The notes below the pieces were generated by a model. That model did no database searches and was not told the DNA's origin. It saw only the letters and a program-made list of their open reading frames with translations. The translations under genes were made by a program, and so were the position numbers. Of a DNA stretch of 64,000 nt, positions 7,235 through 16,281 are shown piece after piece. Position 1 is the stretch's first letter. The number at the start of each line of letters is the position of its first letter. Origin of the DNA: an uncultured Bacteroidales bacterium (GTDB lineage Bacteria > Bacteroidota > Bacteroidia > Bacteroidales > Paludibacteraceae); assembly GCA_934725535.1 (NCBI GenBank), contig CAKVBV010000001.1:24513-88512 (forward strand), in the 5' to 3' direction.

Positions 7235-8607
7235 GCACAGAACCTATCCGAAACCTCCTTGTCAAGTACGCATTGCCGGGCATCATCGCGATGACGGCAA
7301 GTTCGTTGTACAACATTGTCGATAGCATCTTTATCGGGCACGGTTGCGGTGCCATGGCGTTGTCGGGCTTGACGATTGCCAAACCCTTCATGGATATATG
7401 CGCCGCCTTCGGCAGTCTTGTCGGGGTAGGTGCCAGTTCGCTCGTGGCCATCAAGTTGGGGGAAAAGGACTACCGTTCGGCAGGCAAGGTGCTTGGCAAC
7501 GTGATAGTGCTCAATGTGCTGCTCGGCTTTCTCGTAGCCGTGGTGGGACTCTTATGGCTCGACCCCATTCTCTACGCCTTTGGTGCCAGCGAGGTCACCG
7601 TCACCTACGCGCGCGATTATATGGAGATTATCCTCTTCGGCAATATCCTGACGCATATCTACTACGGACTCAACAACATGCTCCGCGCCATGGGGCACCC
7701 CCGTTCGGCGATGGCGTCCACGATTGTCGCGGTGTTTGCCAACGTGGTCTTGGACCCGATATTCATATTCGGACTGGATATGGGCGTGCGCGGTGCCGCA
7801 TTGGCTACCATGCTCTCGCAGACCATTGCCGTAGTGTGGCAGTTCACTATCTTCCTGAATCCCAAAGAGATAATACATTTCCACCGCGGTATATGGCGAC
7901 TCGAAAAGGACATCACCTTCAGGGCTCTCTCAATAGGTATGGCACCGTTCCTCATGAACCTCGCCTCGTGCTTTGTAGTCATCATCATCAACAACCAACT
8001 CAAGCACTATGGCGGCGACATGGCTATCGCAACCTATGGCGTCATCAACCGCTTCACCTTTGTGTTCGCCATGATAGTCATGGGCTTGAACCAGGGTATG
8101 CAACCCATAGTCGGCTACAACTACGGTGCCAAGCAGTACGATCGCATGCTGCGTGCGTTCAAACTGACCGCGATATGCGCCACCTGTGTCATGGGGGCGG
8201 TCTTCCTGTTGGGCGAGATAGTACCCGAGTGGATGGTACGTATGTTCACGCACGACACCGAACTCATCGCGCAGTCCATTGTCCCGATGCGTATTGTCGT
8301 TGCGGTGATGTGGCTGGTGGGCTTTCAGATGGTCACGGGTAACTTCTTCACTTCTGTCGGTATGTCCGGCAAGTCTATCTTCCTCAGCCTCACGCGCCAG
8401 GTGATATACCTCATACCACTTCTGCTGTTCCTTCCGCAACTTCTTGAGAATCTGGGCACGTCTCCTATCTTGGGTGTCTGGTGGAGTCTGCCGCTCAGCG
8501 ACACGCTCTCGGCCATCACTGCCGCCATCATGCTAACCATCGAAGTGGAGAAATTCCGCAAGCACGGTATGTCAACGGGTGACGGCCACAGCGAACTTAC
8601 GGCGTAG
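7207..8607 (+). CDS. MATE family efflux transporter
   Basis: This 466-residue protein has twelve predicted membrane segments in two MatE repeats, with SSLYNIVDSIFIGHG near the N-terminus and the corresponding MNLASCFVVIIINNQL region in the second half. MATE proteins export cationic drugs or metabolites against Na+ or H+. The start at 7207 lies inside the mrp reading frame and was chosen because LGTEPIRNLLVKYALPGIIAMTAS aligns with the family N-terminus. The 3' end overlaps the convergent secreted-protein gene by 36 nt. Confidence 0.94.
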   Translation: MSQNNITELGTEPIRNLLVKYALPGIIAMTASSLYNIVDSIFIGHGCGAMALSGLTIAKPFMDICAAFGSLVGVGASSLVAIKLGEKDYRSAGKVLGNVIVLNVLLGFLVAVVGLLWLDPILYAFGASEVTVTYARDYMEIILFGNILTHIYYGLNNMLRAMGHPRSAMASTIVAVFANVVLDPIFIFGLDMGVRGAALATMLSQTIAVVWQFTIFLNPKEIIHFHRGIWRLEKDITFRALSIGMAPFLMNLASCFVVIIINNQLKHYGGDMAIATYGVINRFTFVFAMIVMGLNQGMQPIVGYNYGAKQYDRMLRAFKLTAICATCVMGAVFLLGEIVPEWMVRMFTHDTELIAQSIVPMRIVVAVMWLVGFQMVTGNFFTSVGMSGKSIFLSLTRQVIYLIPLLLFLPQLLENLGTSPILGVWWSLPLSDTLSAITAAIMLTIEVEKFRKHGMSTGDGHSELTA

Positions 8608-9582
8608 TACGTCTTTGGTCGTCGTGTTTTTCAGTTCTATAGCCAATACATATACCCCTATTTCAGCGGGTGTACCCTGCGCGGTTGTGCCATCCCAGCA
8701 AAGAGTACCTGCCGTGGGCAACGACTGCTTTTCGCATACATGGCGAACCAGCACCCCTGTGGGCGTATAGACATTGAACGTGGCATAATAACCATCGTCG
8801 GGGAGGGAGTAAGAGAGACACGCTTCGTCCTCATATCCGTCCCCATTGGGTGAGATGGACTCCGCCAGCAGATGCACAGCCGATTGGATAGGAGTGTTGG
8901 GTGTATCAGTATCTTCCTCTGCGTGAACAGGCGTATCTTGCGGATTGCCCGTCACCGCAATATCATCAAAATAGAAGTCGTATCCGCGCTGCTTGCTGTT
9001 CTTGACATAAAGAGCAAAATACTTGCTGCGCACCCTATTGGCAAAGTAGATACCTTCCTCTACGAAGGTGCTATCCACTCCTTCCACGTGGGAATACAAG
9101 TGAAAGATACCGTCCGCACCACGTGTTACGCGCCAGCGTACCACCGCAGCGGAAGTGTTGAGTATCTTCTTACGTGCCTCATTCTCAATCACTTTGGTGG
9201 CAGTACCATCGTATTGCTCATACAATGCGATGTTCTTGTTAGCCCCTCCTATCTGCACATAGTAGGCATCGGCATCCAGACTGTCGCCATTGAGTGTGAG
9301 GTAACAACGTATGAGGTTGTAGGCACTGCAGGTGCCCGAGATACGCACCCAACCACTCCACTCGGCTTCAATAGAGGCAGTGCTTTCGTGCCAGAGGGCA
9401 CTCTCTGCGGCGGTAGAGGACTGGCTTTGGAGTTGCCCATGGCGGTTGACGGCAAAGCGTTCCCAATCACCCGACCATGTGCTATGTGAAGCGTCCGCAT
9501 CGGAAAAGTCATCGTTAAACTGCCCGAAACACAGCATAGGAACAATAGATAATATACAGACCACCAAGCGTCTCGTTATCAT
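8572..9582 (-). CDS. Secreted protein with CHU_C/FlgD-like C-terminal domain
   Basis: The 336-residue product has a signal peptide (1-20, cut near CFG-Q). A beta-rich region follows (about 21-215), resembling the laminin-G-like segment of many Bacteroidota surface proteins, with the end FYFDDIAVTG. The final 90 residues begin with SISPNGDGYEDEACLSY and end GVYVLAIELKN..KFAVAV, like a gliding-motility/type B T9SS C-terminal domain or a FlgD Ig-like fold. It is probably exported by the type IX system. Its partner or ligand is unknown. The coding region ends inside the 3' end of the convergent MATE gene. Confidence 0.75.
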   Translation of the reverse strand: MITRRLVVCILSIVPMLCFGQFNDDFSDADASHSTWSGDWERFAVNRHGQLQSQSSTAAESALWHESTASIEAEWSGWVRISGTCSAYNLIRCYLTLNGDSLDADAYYVQIGGANKNIALYEQYDGTATKVIENEARKKILNTSAAVVRWRVTRGADGIFHLYSHVEGVDSTFVEEGIYFANRVRSKYFALYVKNSKQRGYDFYFDDIAVTGNPQDTPVHAEEDTDTPNTPIQSAVHLLAESISPNGDGYEDEACLSYSLPDDGYYATFNVYTPTGVLVRHVCEKQSLPTAGTLCWDGTTAQGTPAEIGVYVLAIELKNTTTKDVLRRKFAVAVTR

Positions 9583-9631
9583 TGTTGTTGGATAGTTATA
9601 CGTTAGTTATAGGATAGTTGTTGACTACACA

Positions 9632-9663
9632 AATCGTACATCGTAAATTCGTAAATCGTACAT
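9632..9663. repeat. Short CGTAAAT/CGTACAT tandem words
   Basis: Tandem variants of TCGTAAAT and TCGTACAT (8-9 bp) fill the junction between two minus-strand genes. A near-identical stretch is at 34794-34826. Confidence 0.7.
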
Positions 9664-9665
9664 AT

Positions 9666-10244
9666 TTAGAGTTGTCCTGCTTCCACAAGGTTAATCACGC
9701 GCTCCACGATGCGGTCTTTATCCGCAGCGTCATACTCCTCTTTGAGGTCGTTCTTGAATAGTTTGGCGACAAACTGCCAGAAGTTCGCGCTGAACGTACC
9801 TCGGTACATCTGAATAATCTCGTAACTTGTACGGTCGCTTTCCCTGTCCATCAGTTTCATCAGCATCTGCCCTTGCGAAGCCGTCATGTGACGGAAATCC
9901 TGCTCATACTTCCTAAATAGTTGTTTCTCGTACTGCTTCCACCATTTGCGTTGCGCCCGCTTGTCCGGCAGTTTCGCCAATTCCTTGTCGGCATACTCCA
10001 TCTCTTTCGTCAGCATTTTGGCGTATGGCAGCGTCTTTTTCACATCGCGTACCGTCCGCCAGTAGAACCTTTCCTGACGTTTGTTCTTGAACACCATCGG
10101 GGGATAGACATAAATGTCGTGCATTCGCGCCATGTAGAACGTATCGCCATGATTCACTTGTAGTTGCAAGGAATCAACTGCTTGCTCTGCATGCATGGGA
10201 AAGCACACAAGGCAACACAATACTATGAGTATCTGATGCTTCAA
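9666..10244 (-). CDS. DUF4294 domain exported protein
   Basis: This 192-residue protein has a signal peptide (about 1-19, ending MHA). It then has the DUF4294 pattern: YVYPPMVFKNKRQERFYWRTVRDVKKTLPYAK near the start of the mature protein, a lysine-rich helical region, and a C-terminal helix pair. The family is restricted to Bacteroidota and has no assigned function. The stop is 82 nt before the neighbouring secreted-protein start, and the ApbE gene ends 19 nt upstream of its ATG, so apbE and this gene are probably co-transcribed. Confidence 0.85.
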   Translation of the reverse strand: MKHQILIVLCCLVCFPMHAEQAVDSLQLQVNHGDTFYMARMHDIYVYPPMVFKNKRQERFYWRTVRDVKKTLPYAKMLTKEMEYADKELAKLPDKRAQRKWWKQYEKQLFRKYEQDFRHMTASQGQMLMKLMDRESDRTSYEIIQMYRGTFSANFWQFVAKLFKNDLKEEYDAADKDRIVERVINLVEAGQL

Positions 10245-10263
10245 TGAGTGTCTTCCTGTTGTT

Positions 10264-11298
10264 CTATTTGGTCTGCTCGTCGGAAGTGGAGTATGTCCAA
10301 TTGGGTGATGTAATCACTTGATATGCAGTGCTATCTTTGCTTGATACGATGAGATAGCAGGCGGCATCCTTTGTGTCGGCAATCATCTGTAATGCTTCAT
10401 CAGCACCTAGTACCATACATGCTGTGGCCAGCGCGTCTGCGCGCATACATGAAGATGCTGTTACTGTGGCACTTAGCAGCGAGTGGTTCACGGGGTAGCC
10501 TGTCCGAGGATCAATAGTATGACTGCGACGCTCGCCGTCACGGTAATAGAACTGCCGATAGTTACCCGATGTTGCCATATTGAGATGTGATGAAGCAATA
10601 ATATCCTGATAATCGGATGTTGTACCATTTGTATCATCTTGTGGCTTGGATATGCCCACACGCCAAGGCTCACCCTTATCGTTTACACCGCGCAACACTA
10701 ACTCGCCACCTATCTCGACAAGGAAATTCTCACATCCATATTCCGTCAGCAATGCACCTATCACATCACACCCATACCCTTTGGCTATGGCACTTGCGTC
10801 CAATGTCGTACGGCTGTCGTCTTTCAATAGCCGATGTTCATATAGGGCTATATGCCGGTAGCCGACAAACGCCATTACGCTATCTATTGCCTTCTGTGTT
10901 ACTGCATCATATTGCCCTTGGCGCAATCCAAAGCCCCATAGGTTCACTAATGGTGCTACAGTGATGTCGAATGCTCCATGGCTCAACTCACTCACAGCCT
11001 GTGCTTCTATGTACATTCCCTCAAACAAGGCATCAGTTGTGTCGCATTCATTATGATTGATGCGTGCAATCACCGATTGTCGGTTGAATATGCTCAACGA
11101 AGCATCAAACGCCTTAAGCCGTTGCAAGATAGCCTGTTCCAAGTCTTCTGCACCAGAATACCGGATATTATAATATGTTCCGAATACTTGTCCTTGGTTG
11201 TGGTAGTATTGGGTATGCGGTTCTTCTTCCCATAGTAGAAGAACTGCTAACCCGAATAATACCATTCCCAAGGCTATCCACTTCTTTTTTCCGTGCAT
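10264..11298 (-). CDS. apbE: FAD:protein FMN transferase (ApbE)
   Basis: The 344-residue protein has one N-terminal membrane or lipid-type signal segment (about 6-24) and the ApbE fold. Typical segments are GTYYNIRYSG, SIFNRQSVIARIN, FDITVAPLVNLWGFG, TLDASAIAKGYG and the C-terminal HTIDPRTGYPVNHSLLS metal and flavin-binding region. It attaches FMN covalently to threonine in exported proteins such as Rnf or Nqr subunits. A longer reading frame begins at a TTG (11340), but that codon lies inside a dispersed G/C-rich palindrome, so the ATG at 11298 is preferred. Confidence 0.93.
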   Translation of the reverse strand: MHGKKKWIALGMVLFGLAVLLLWEEEPHTQYYHNQGQVFGTYYNIRYSGAEDLEQAILQRLKAFDASLSIFNRQSVIARINHNECDTTDALFEGMYIEAQAVSELSHGAFDITVAPLVNLWGFGLRQGQYDAVTQKAIDSVMAFVGYRHIALYEHRLLKDDSRTTLDASAIAKGYGCDVIGALLTEYGCENFLVEIGGELVLRGVNDKGEPWRVGISKPQDDTNGTTSDYQDIIASSHLNMATSGNYRQFYYRDGERRSHTIDPRTGYPVNHSLLSATVTASSCMRADALATACMVLGADEALQMIADTKDAACYLIVSSKDSTAYQVITSPNWTYSTSDEQTK

Positions 11299-11327
11299 AG
11301 AATAATAATTATGAATGAAGCATTTTA

Positions 11328-11353
11328 CCCTCCCCTTCAAGGGAGGAGGGCTT
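11328..11353. repeat. C-rich/G-rich palindromic repeat, copy 1
   Basis: CCCTCCCCTTCAAGGG then AGGAGGGCTT forms a hairpin between the barrel gene stop and the apbE start. It belongs to the family at 18901, 47713, 49814 and 50860. Confidence 0.7.
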
Positions 11354-11367
11354 GCTGCGGTTTAATA

Positions 11368-12219
11368 TCACCAATCGTTTCCAAAGTATAGATTTGCACC
11401 GATACATCCGTTCAGTCGTTGTTCCGAGCGGTCGTTAATTTTGCAAATAGCATTGGTTTTGTCTATTCCGTAGCAGTTGAGCATACCTTCGGCGAACACT
11501 GATAGCGAGATGGATGGCAATTCAAATTCGTGTTCAAACCTCAGACTCAGATTATTGAATCCCACGGTGTTCTTGTCTTTCCATACCTCTTCATAGCCTG
11601 TGTATGCGCCACGCCAAGGAGTTATACCTATCCGTGCGCCTATCACACTGCCGAATGGAAGGTTGAAATCGTAGCCTATCTCCACGTATGTTGAGAAAGC
11701 ACGTTTCAGTGTTCCCAGCTCATCTATAAAACCATCACCGCCAAGCACCGTGGTGTACCAATCGAAATAGAATGGAGCATTCTCTACTAAGTCTCCTAGG
11801 TGGAAGCCTGCGTGCAATTCCATTGTGCTGCGCGAGGCATTTTCCTCCAATGTCATATCGCAATTGCGTGTGAGAAATTTCTCACCACTGAAATAATAAT
11901 AGTGCGTCAAATCCACCTGTACGCCCCATCTGTCAAATCCGAGCGTCCAATCCATCTCAGGATTGAGTTCCTGAAATGTCCAGTTATCTGCGCCTACGTT
12001 CCACCAACCGGACAGATACAAGCCTTGCCAGCCGAAAGTTATTGACGGCTGTATTGACAGTCCACCAAGGTTCTGCCCGCGCCAGATGTAACTACTTACC
12101 AAATCAGCTCCCACCTCAAAGGAGAGCCCAATCCCCCTGCCGGCGTTGTTCGCAGCCGAACAAGGAAACGCACCTGCGCCTATCAGCGCAAGTGCGAAAA
12201 CCAATACCTTTCTTTTCAT
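11368..12219 (-). CDS. Predicted outer-membrane beta-barrel protein
   Basis: The 283-residue product has a signal peptide (1-22) followed by alternating amphipathic strands: GADLVSSYIWRGQNLGG, PSITFGWQGLYLSGWW, VQVDLTHYYYF, STYVEIGYDF and the C-terminal LNGCIGANLYFG. The opening IWRGQ motif is seen in TorF-like and related small barrels. No enzyme motif is visible and the ligand is unknown. It is 19 nt downstream of the small HTH-like gene and both probably use the promoter at 12564-12595. Confidence 0.7.
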   Translation of the reverse strand: MKRKVLVFALALIGAGAFPCSAANNAGRGIGLSFEVGADLVSSYIWRGQNLGGLSIQPSITFGWQGLYLSGWWNVGADNWTFQELNPEMDWTLGFDRWGVQVDLTHYYYFSGEKFLTRNCDMTLEENASRSTMELHAGFHLGDLVENAPFYFDWYTTVLGGDGFIDELGTLKRAFSTYVEIGYDFNLPFGSVIGARIGITPWRGAYTGYEEVWKDKNTVGFNNLSLRFEHEFELPSISLSVFAEGMLNCYGIDKTNAICKINDRSEQRLNGCIGANLYFGNDW

Positions 12220-12238
12220 TTATTTACAAAGCGCATAC

Positions 12239-12481
12239 TTACAGCGCATTCTTCTGCTCCCATGCAATACGGAGAGCTACCTCGAGTATTCGAGTGTTGT
12301 CCAACATCACCACGCCCCCGTCAGGACCGGGCTCGATATGATAACCATTGGTAGCGGTGCCGCGGAAGAAATCGCGAACATCATCGGCTGCTATACCTAA
12401 CTCTTCGGCAATAACAGCCGAACTACCATGTGGCAAACTGTCTTTTACTTCTCTGAGTTTGTTGAATGTTGTGCGTATCAT
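12239..12481 (-). CDS. Small conserved protein with HTH-like segment
   Basis: This 80-residue protein carries GSSAVIAEELGIAADDVRDFFRG at 19-41, which reads as a helix-turn-helix, and a C-terminal part (MLDNTRILEVALRIAWEQKN) that could pack against it. It resembles small Bacteroidota proteins annotated as DNA-binding, but I cannot name a target. It is first in a short unit with the barrel gene. Confidence 0.65.
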   Translation of the reverse strand: MIRTTFNKLREVKDSLPHGSSAVIAEELGIAADDVRDFFRGTATNGYHIEPGPDGGVVMLDNTRILEVALRIAWEQKNAL

Positions 12482-12563
12482 ACTATTTGTATTTATGGGT
12501 TAATGATTACTGCTTCTTGTTCCTCCGAGGTATGCCGCAAAGGTGGACAACTCGTTTCGGCTA

Positions 12564-12595
12564 CAAAGGTAATTATTTATTTTTGTACTTGCAAA
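12564..12595 (-). promoter_or_regulatory. Promoter of the small HTH-like protein and barrel genes
   Basis: TTTG (12595-12592) and TACCTTTG (12571-12564) on the minus strand, 20 nt apart. The -33 element lies inside the 3' end of nadD, so it is an internal promoter of the minus-strand run. Confidence 0.75.
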
Positions 12596-13092
12596 TTATT
12601 TCGTATTTCTGTGGAAGAAATATCAAAATACGGTGCGTCGTGTAGCACACAGATGTTTCCCGTATAGGGAATATCAGCACTTTGATACCCTCGGCGTGGG
12701 TACACAAACACCCGATAATGTGCTAAGATATACGTGTAGTCTCTCCACTTGTAGAAGATGCTCAAGTTGTCCTCGCCAATGATAAGTGTGAACGTATGTT
12801 CGGGGTATGCCTTTACCAACGCTCGCAATGTCTCTGCCGTATAGGTGGGGTGGGGTAAATGAAATTCAAAGTCGGATGCTACCAACCCTTGTTTGCCCGC
12901 AATGGCAGCTTGCACTTGCTCCAATCGTACCAACTCGTCTGCGAGGGTCGCTGGGTCTTTCAGCGGGTTGTTGGGCGACACCATCAGCCACACCTCGTCC
13001 AAGTCAGTGTGCGCTACCACCCATTCTGCCAGCCCCACATGTCCGAAATGCACGGGGTTAAACGAACCTCCGTATATGCCTATCTTTGCCAT
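12577..13092 (-). CDS. nadD: Nicotinate-nucleotide adenylyltransferase
   Basis: This 171-residue nucleotidyltransferase makes deamido-NAD from nicotinate mononucleotide and ATP. The nucleotide-binding motif GGSFNPVHFGH is at 9-19 and the ISSTEIR motif is near 158-164. Length is slightly below the usual 190 residues but all core motifs are present. It starts 20 nt after the TraB/GumN-like gene, so it is probably translated from the same message. NadD and NadK (23983) together indicate complete late NAD/NADP synthesis. Confidence 0.95.
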   Translation of the reverse strand: MAKIGIYGGSFNPVHFGHVGLAEWVVAHTDLDEVWLMVSPNNPLKDPATLADELVRLEQVQAAIAGKQGLVASDFEFHLPHPTYTAETLRALVKAYPEHTFTLIIGEDNLSIFYKWRDYTYILAHYRVFVYPRRGYQSADIPYTGNICVLHDAPYFDISSTEIRNNLQVQK

Positions 13093-13112
13093 ACTGTATT
13101 TTGACGATGTTG

Positions 13113-13997
13113 CTATCTGTTGACGGCTTTCACGCGATAGCCTGCTTTTCTGAGGCAGGCTAATAGCCCATCTTCACCGCCTATATAGGTGGCATTTAGT
13201 GTGATAAAAGCACCTCCTTCACGCAAATAGGGCTGTAAACGTTTTGCCCATACCTGGTTGCGACGGGCATATACCTGATAATCGGAAAAGGAGATGGTGC
13301 TTTGATTATCAGGGGATTTTATCAGGTATGCCATATCGGTCAATCGCCCATATTTATACATAGTCAGCAATTCACGTTCTATGCGTGTTTCTCGCTCGGG
13401 ATATTCCACTATATGCAGTAATTCCTTGCATTGCCACCCAAAGGGTTCGCGGTCAAACAGCATATACATCGTTTCTCCTACATCATCCAAACCATACACG
13501 ACTTTGCCGCTTTCAGAGGCTATATGCTCAAAGAACGTCTCCATAGACCGCTCCTCGTTGTAGCCCAACCATTGTTTTAGCAACTCATTCCGATACATCT
13601 CTGTGAGGTACGATGGTTTCATGCGTGCCAGTTTATCCAAGTCCATGCCGAGCGTGAGCAGCAAGGCGTCATTGATATCTTTATACTCCTGCTGAGTATA
13701 GAAACTTGTCAGCCGTATGGAATCCGGCAACAGAGCCGCCTGCCGCAAGGCTGCCAATGCTTCATAGTCCTGCATGGCAAATTCGGTAATCACCTTGTCG
13801 CACCTGCTATAACATTTGAATACCGACGGAATCGTGTCCAAAAACGTGATATCCACCAATTTGTTGGTTGCTAATACGTACGATTTACTCCGTACCGAAT
13901 TGCCGGATACCTCATATAGCACCTGTGCCTGTCCTCCACTTCCGACGAGTAAACAGCAAACTATCCCAATTATGTACCAAATCTTCTGTTTTGTCAT
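13113..13997 (-). CDS. TraB/GumN family exported protein lacking the usual histidines
   Basis: The 294-residue product has a signal peptide (about 1-24, ending GGQA) and the TraB/GumN layout: a YVLATNKLVDITFLDTIP start where active members have GTxH, a central helical region, and the C-terminal AFITLNATYIGGEDGLLACLRKAGYRVK where active members have A-H-L-G. Both histidine positions of this metallo-hydrolase-like family are replaced, so it may be inactive or have another role. The ATG at 13997 was chosen over an upstream GTG because it puts the signal peptide at the very N-terminus. It precedes nadD by 20 nt. Confidence 0.78.
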   Translation of the reverse strand: MTKQKIWYIIGIVCCLLVGSGGQAQVLYEVSGNSVRSKSYVLATNKLVDITFLDTIPSVFKCYSRCDKVITEFAMQDYEALAALRQAALLPDSIRLTSFYTQQEYKDINDALLLTLGMDLDKLARMKPSYLTEMYRNELLKQWLGYNEERSMETFFEHIASESGKVVYGLDDVGETMYMLFDREPFGWQCKELLHIVEYPERETRIERELLTMYKYGRLTDMAYLIKSPDNQSTISFSDYQVYARRNQVWAKRLQPYLREGGAFITLNATYIGGEDGLLACLRKAGYRVKAVNR

Positions 13998-14111
13998 TGC
14001 CACTGTGCAATAAAAATAGATAGCAATACTCACGTTCTATACATTGTTGTATGTATAAAATGTGAAAACTGACAGCATTACTGCTCTTCTATGTACAAAA
14101 CCGATAAGCCT

Positions 14112-15575
14112 TTATATACTCCACTCAAAACCGTCTTTGGTATCCTTGATATGGAAGCCGAGAGCGGTGAGGGAGTCGCGAATCTTGTCCGAAGTAGCCC
14201 AATCCTTGTTGCGCTTGGCGTCAAGGCGCATATTCAGCAGCAAGTCCACTGCGCCGTGCAATGCCTGTTGGTCGGCAGAAGAGTCGGCTGTATTGTTCAG
14301 ACGCAAGCCGAGAATATCAATGGCATACTCCTTCCAAACGGCACGGAGTTCGTCCAAGTCCGCCTGTGAGATAGTGCCCTTGCCGTCGAAGACGGTGTTG
14401 ATAGCACGTGCAGAATCAAAGAGGTGCGAGATGACAACAGGCGTATTGAGGTCATCGTCCATAGCCTCCGCACAACGTTCCCGCAAGCCGCTTATGTCCA
14501 CCGTAGAGGTGGCTGACGGTTGCAGTTTCTGCAAACGCTCGTATGCCTCCGTGAAACGCGCCAACCCCTTCTCCGCCGCAATGAGTGCATCATTGGAGAA
14601 ATCCACCGTCGAGCGGTAATGTGCCATCAGTATGAAGAACCGTATCACCATAGGCGCGAACGGTTGCGTCAGCAACGGATGGTCACCGTTGAAGAACTGC
14701 TCAAGGGTGATGAAGTTGTTGTAACTCTTGCCCATCTTCTTGCCTGCGATGGTAATCATGTTGTTGTGCATCCAATAGCGCACACTCTCATGCCCGAGGG
14801 CGGCACACGATTGTGCAATCTCCGCCTCATGGTGCGGGAACATCAGGTCCATACCGCCGCCGTGAATGTCAAATGTCTCACCGAGGTACTTGCTTCCCAT
14901 CGTCGAGCACTCGATATGCCAACCCGGGAAACCCTCGCTCCATGGGCTGGGCCAATGCATGATATGCTCGGGCGAAGCCTTCTTCCAAAGGGCGAAATCG
15001 TAACTGTGCTTCTTCTCCTGCTGCCCGTCCAACTCGCGGGTCTCAGTCTTGATGTCCTCGAGGTTGCGCCCCGACAACTTGCCGTAGGGGAAGTCCTTGG
15101 CGTACTTCTCCACGTCCATATACACACTGCCGTTGACCACGTAGGCATAGCCGTGGTCCAGTATCTTCTGCACAAACGCCTCCTGCTCAATGATATGCCC
15201 GCTGGCATGTGGCTCTATACTCGGAGACAGAACGCCCAACAACTCCATATCGTGGTGGTAGCGGTTGGTGTAGTACTGCACTATCTCCATAGGCTCCAAC
15301 TGCTCCAGTCGGGCTTTCTTCTCTATCTTGTCCTCACCCTCGTCGGCATCGTGCTCAAGGTGCCCCACATCCGTGATATTGCGCACGTAGCGCACCTTAT
15401 AGCCAAGGTGTTGGAGGTAGCGGAACAGCACATCGAATGTGATAGCGGGACGCGCGTGACCCAGATGGGCATCGCCATAGACGGTCGGACCGCACACGTA
15501 CATGCCCACATGCCCCTCGTGAAGAGGGCGGAAATACTCCTTGGTGCGGGAGAGTGTATTGTAAATCTGCAACAT
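14112..15575 (-). CDS. cysS: Cysteinyl-tRNA synthetase
   Basis: This 487-residue class I synthetase charges tRNA-Cys. The zinc-binding Cys28 and Cys223 with His248 and Glu250 are present. The HIGH motif is HLGH at 37-40, and the signature KMSKS is KMGKS at 280-284, a normal variant in this family. The C-terminal DALR-type helical domain runs from about 350. The promoter at 15608-15638 fits a monocistronic gene. Confidence 0.97.
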   Translation of the reverse strand: MLQIYNTLSRTKEYFRPLHEGHVGMYVCGPTVYGDAHLGHARPAITFDVLFRYLQHLGYKVRYVRNITDVGHLEHDADEGEDKIEKKARLEQLEPMEIVQYYTNRYHHDMELLGVLSPSIEPHASGHIIEQEAFVQKILDHGYAYVVNGSVYMDVEKYAKDFPYGKLSGRNLEDIKTETRELDGQQEKKHSYDFALWKKASPEHIMHWPSPWSEGFPGWHIECSTMGSKYLGETFDIHGGGMDLMFPHHEAEIAQSCAALGHESVRYWMHNNMITIAGKKMGKSYNNFITLEQFFNGDHPLLTQPFAPMVIRFFILMAHYRSTVDFSNDALIAAEKGLARFTEAYERLQKLQPSATSTVDISGLRERCAEAMDDDLNTPVVISHLFDSARAINTVFDGKGTISQADLDELRAVWKEYAIDILGLRLNNTADSSADQQALHGAVDLLLNMRLDAKRNKDWATSDKIRDSLTALGFHIKDTKDGFEWSI

Positions 15576-15607
15576 ACTTAACTATTATCTTTCAAACATT
15601 TCGACGA

Positions 15608-15638
15608 CAAAATTACAACTTTTTCTGTATACCTGCAA
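15608..15638 (-). promoter_or_regulatory. Promoter of cysS
   Basis: TAATTTTG on the minus strand at 15615-15608 with a TTG core at 15638-15636, spacer 20 nt. The predicted start is about 25 nt before the ATG. Confidence 0.65.
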
Positions 15639-15657
15639 GCATTTTGATTCTTGCCAC

Positions 15658-16281
15658 CTACTTATTCTTCGTTTTCACAGCCGCCATCAGTCTGGCATTC
15701 GGTCCTGTCAATTGCTTGTCAACCAGCCCTTTTTGTCGCGCAAAAGTAGTCCAGTCTTTGGCTCCTTTCTCGCGCAGCGGCAGTCCCAATTGCAGGTAGT
15801 GGCAGTAGGCGATACCCAATGCATCGGTGGCGTCTAATTTCTTCGGCATATCCTCCTCCGGAATATGCAGGAAACGCTGCAACATCGCCGCCACCTGCTG
15901 TTTGTCGGCATGCCCGTTGCCCGTGATGGCCATCTTGATTTTCATGGGCGAATACTCATTGATGGGCAAATCCTTGGACAGGGCAGCCGCAATGGCCACG
16001 CCCTGCGCATGCACGATTTTTATCATCGTCTGCGGATTCTTGTCCACAAACTGCGTCTCAATGGCCAGTTCCGTCGGGTGGTACTCCTCTATCAACTCTT
16101 GCAGAAAAAAGAACTCCCGCTGCAAACGCGCATATTGGTCCTCCAATTTATGCACATCGTACACACCGAATGTCACCAACTCCGCACGCTTGCCCGATGT
16201 GTGCAACAGCGCATACCCCATATACAGCGTACCGGGGTCAATACCCAGAATCAGATGCTCTTTTACCAGTTTGTCAAGCAT
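15658..16281 (-). CDS. ruvC: Holliday junction resolvase RuvC
   Basis: This 207-residue endonuclease resolves four-way junctions with RuvAB. The four acidic catalytic residues are in place: Asp15 (GIDPG), Glu75 (AIETQF), Asp150 and Asp153 (KLDATDAL). The first 19 nt overlap the 3' end of the truncated GH65 gene, so ruvC may now be read from the LacI/GH65 message. The C-terminal tail of about 30 residues is basic. Confidence 0.95.
   Translation of the reverse strand: MLDKLVKEHLILGIDPGTLYMGYALLHTSGKRAELVTFGVYDVHKLEDQYARLQREFFFLQELIEEYHPTELAIETQFVDKNPQTMIKIVHAQGVAIAAALSKDLPINEYSPMKIKMAITGNGHADKQQVAAMLQRFLHIPEEDMPKKLDATDALGIAYCHYLQLGLPLREKGAKDWTTFARQKGLVDKQLTGPNARLMAAVKTKNK

Noticed and set aside
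11299..11340. TTG start of apbE
   Set aside because: It lies in a dispersed palindromic repeat and adds residues before the membrane segment; the ATG at 11298 is better placed.
14520..15581. 353-codon plus-strand open frame
   Set aside because: It is the shadow of cysS, which has all synthetase motifs on the minus strand.
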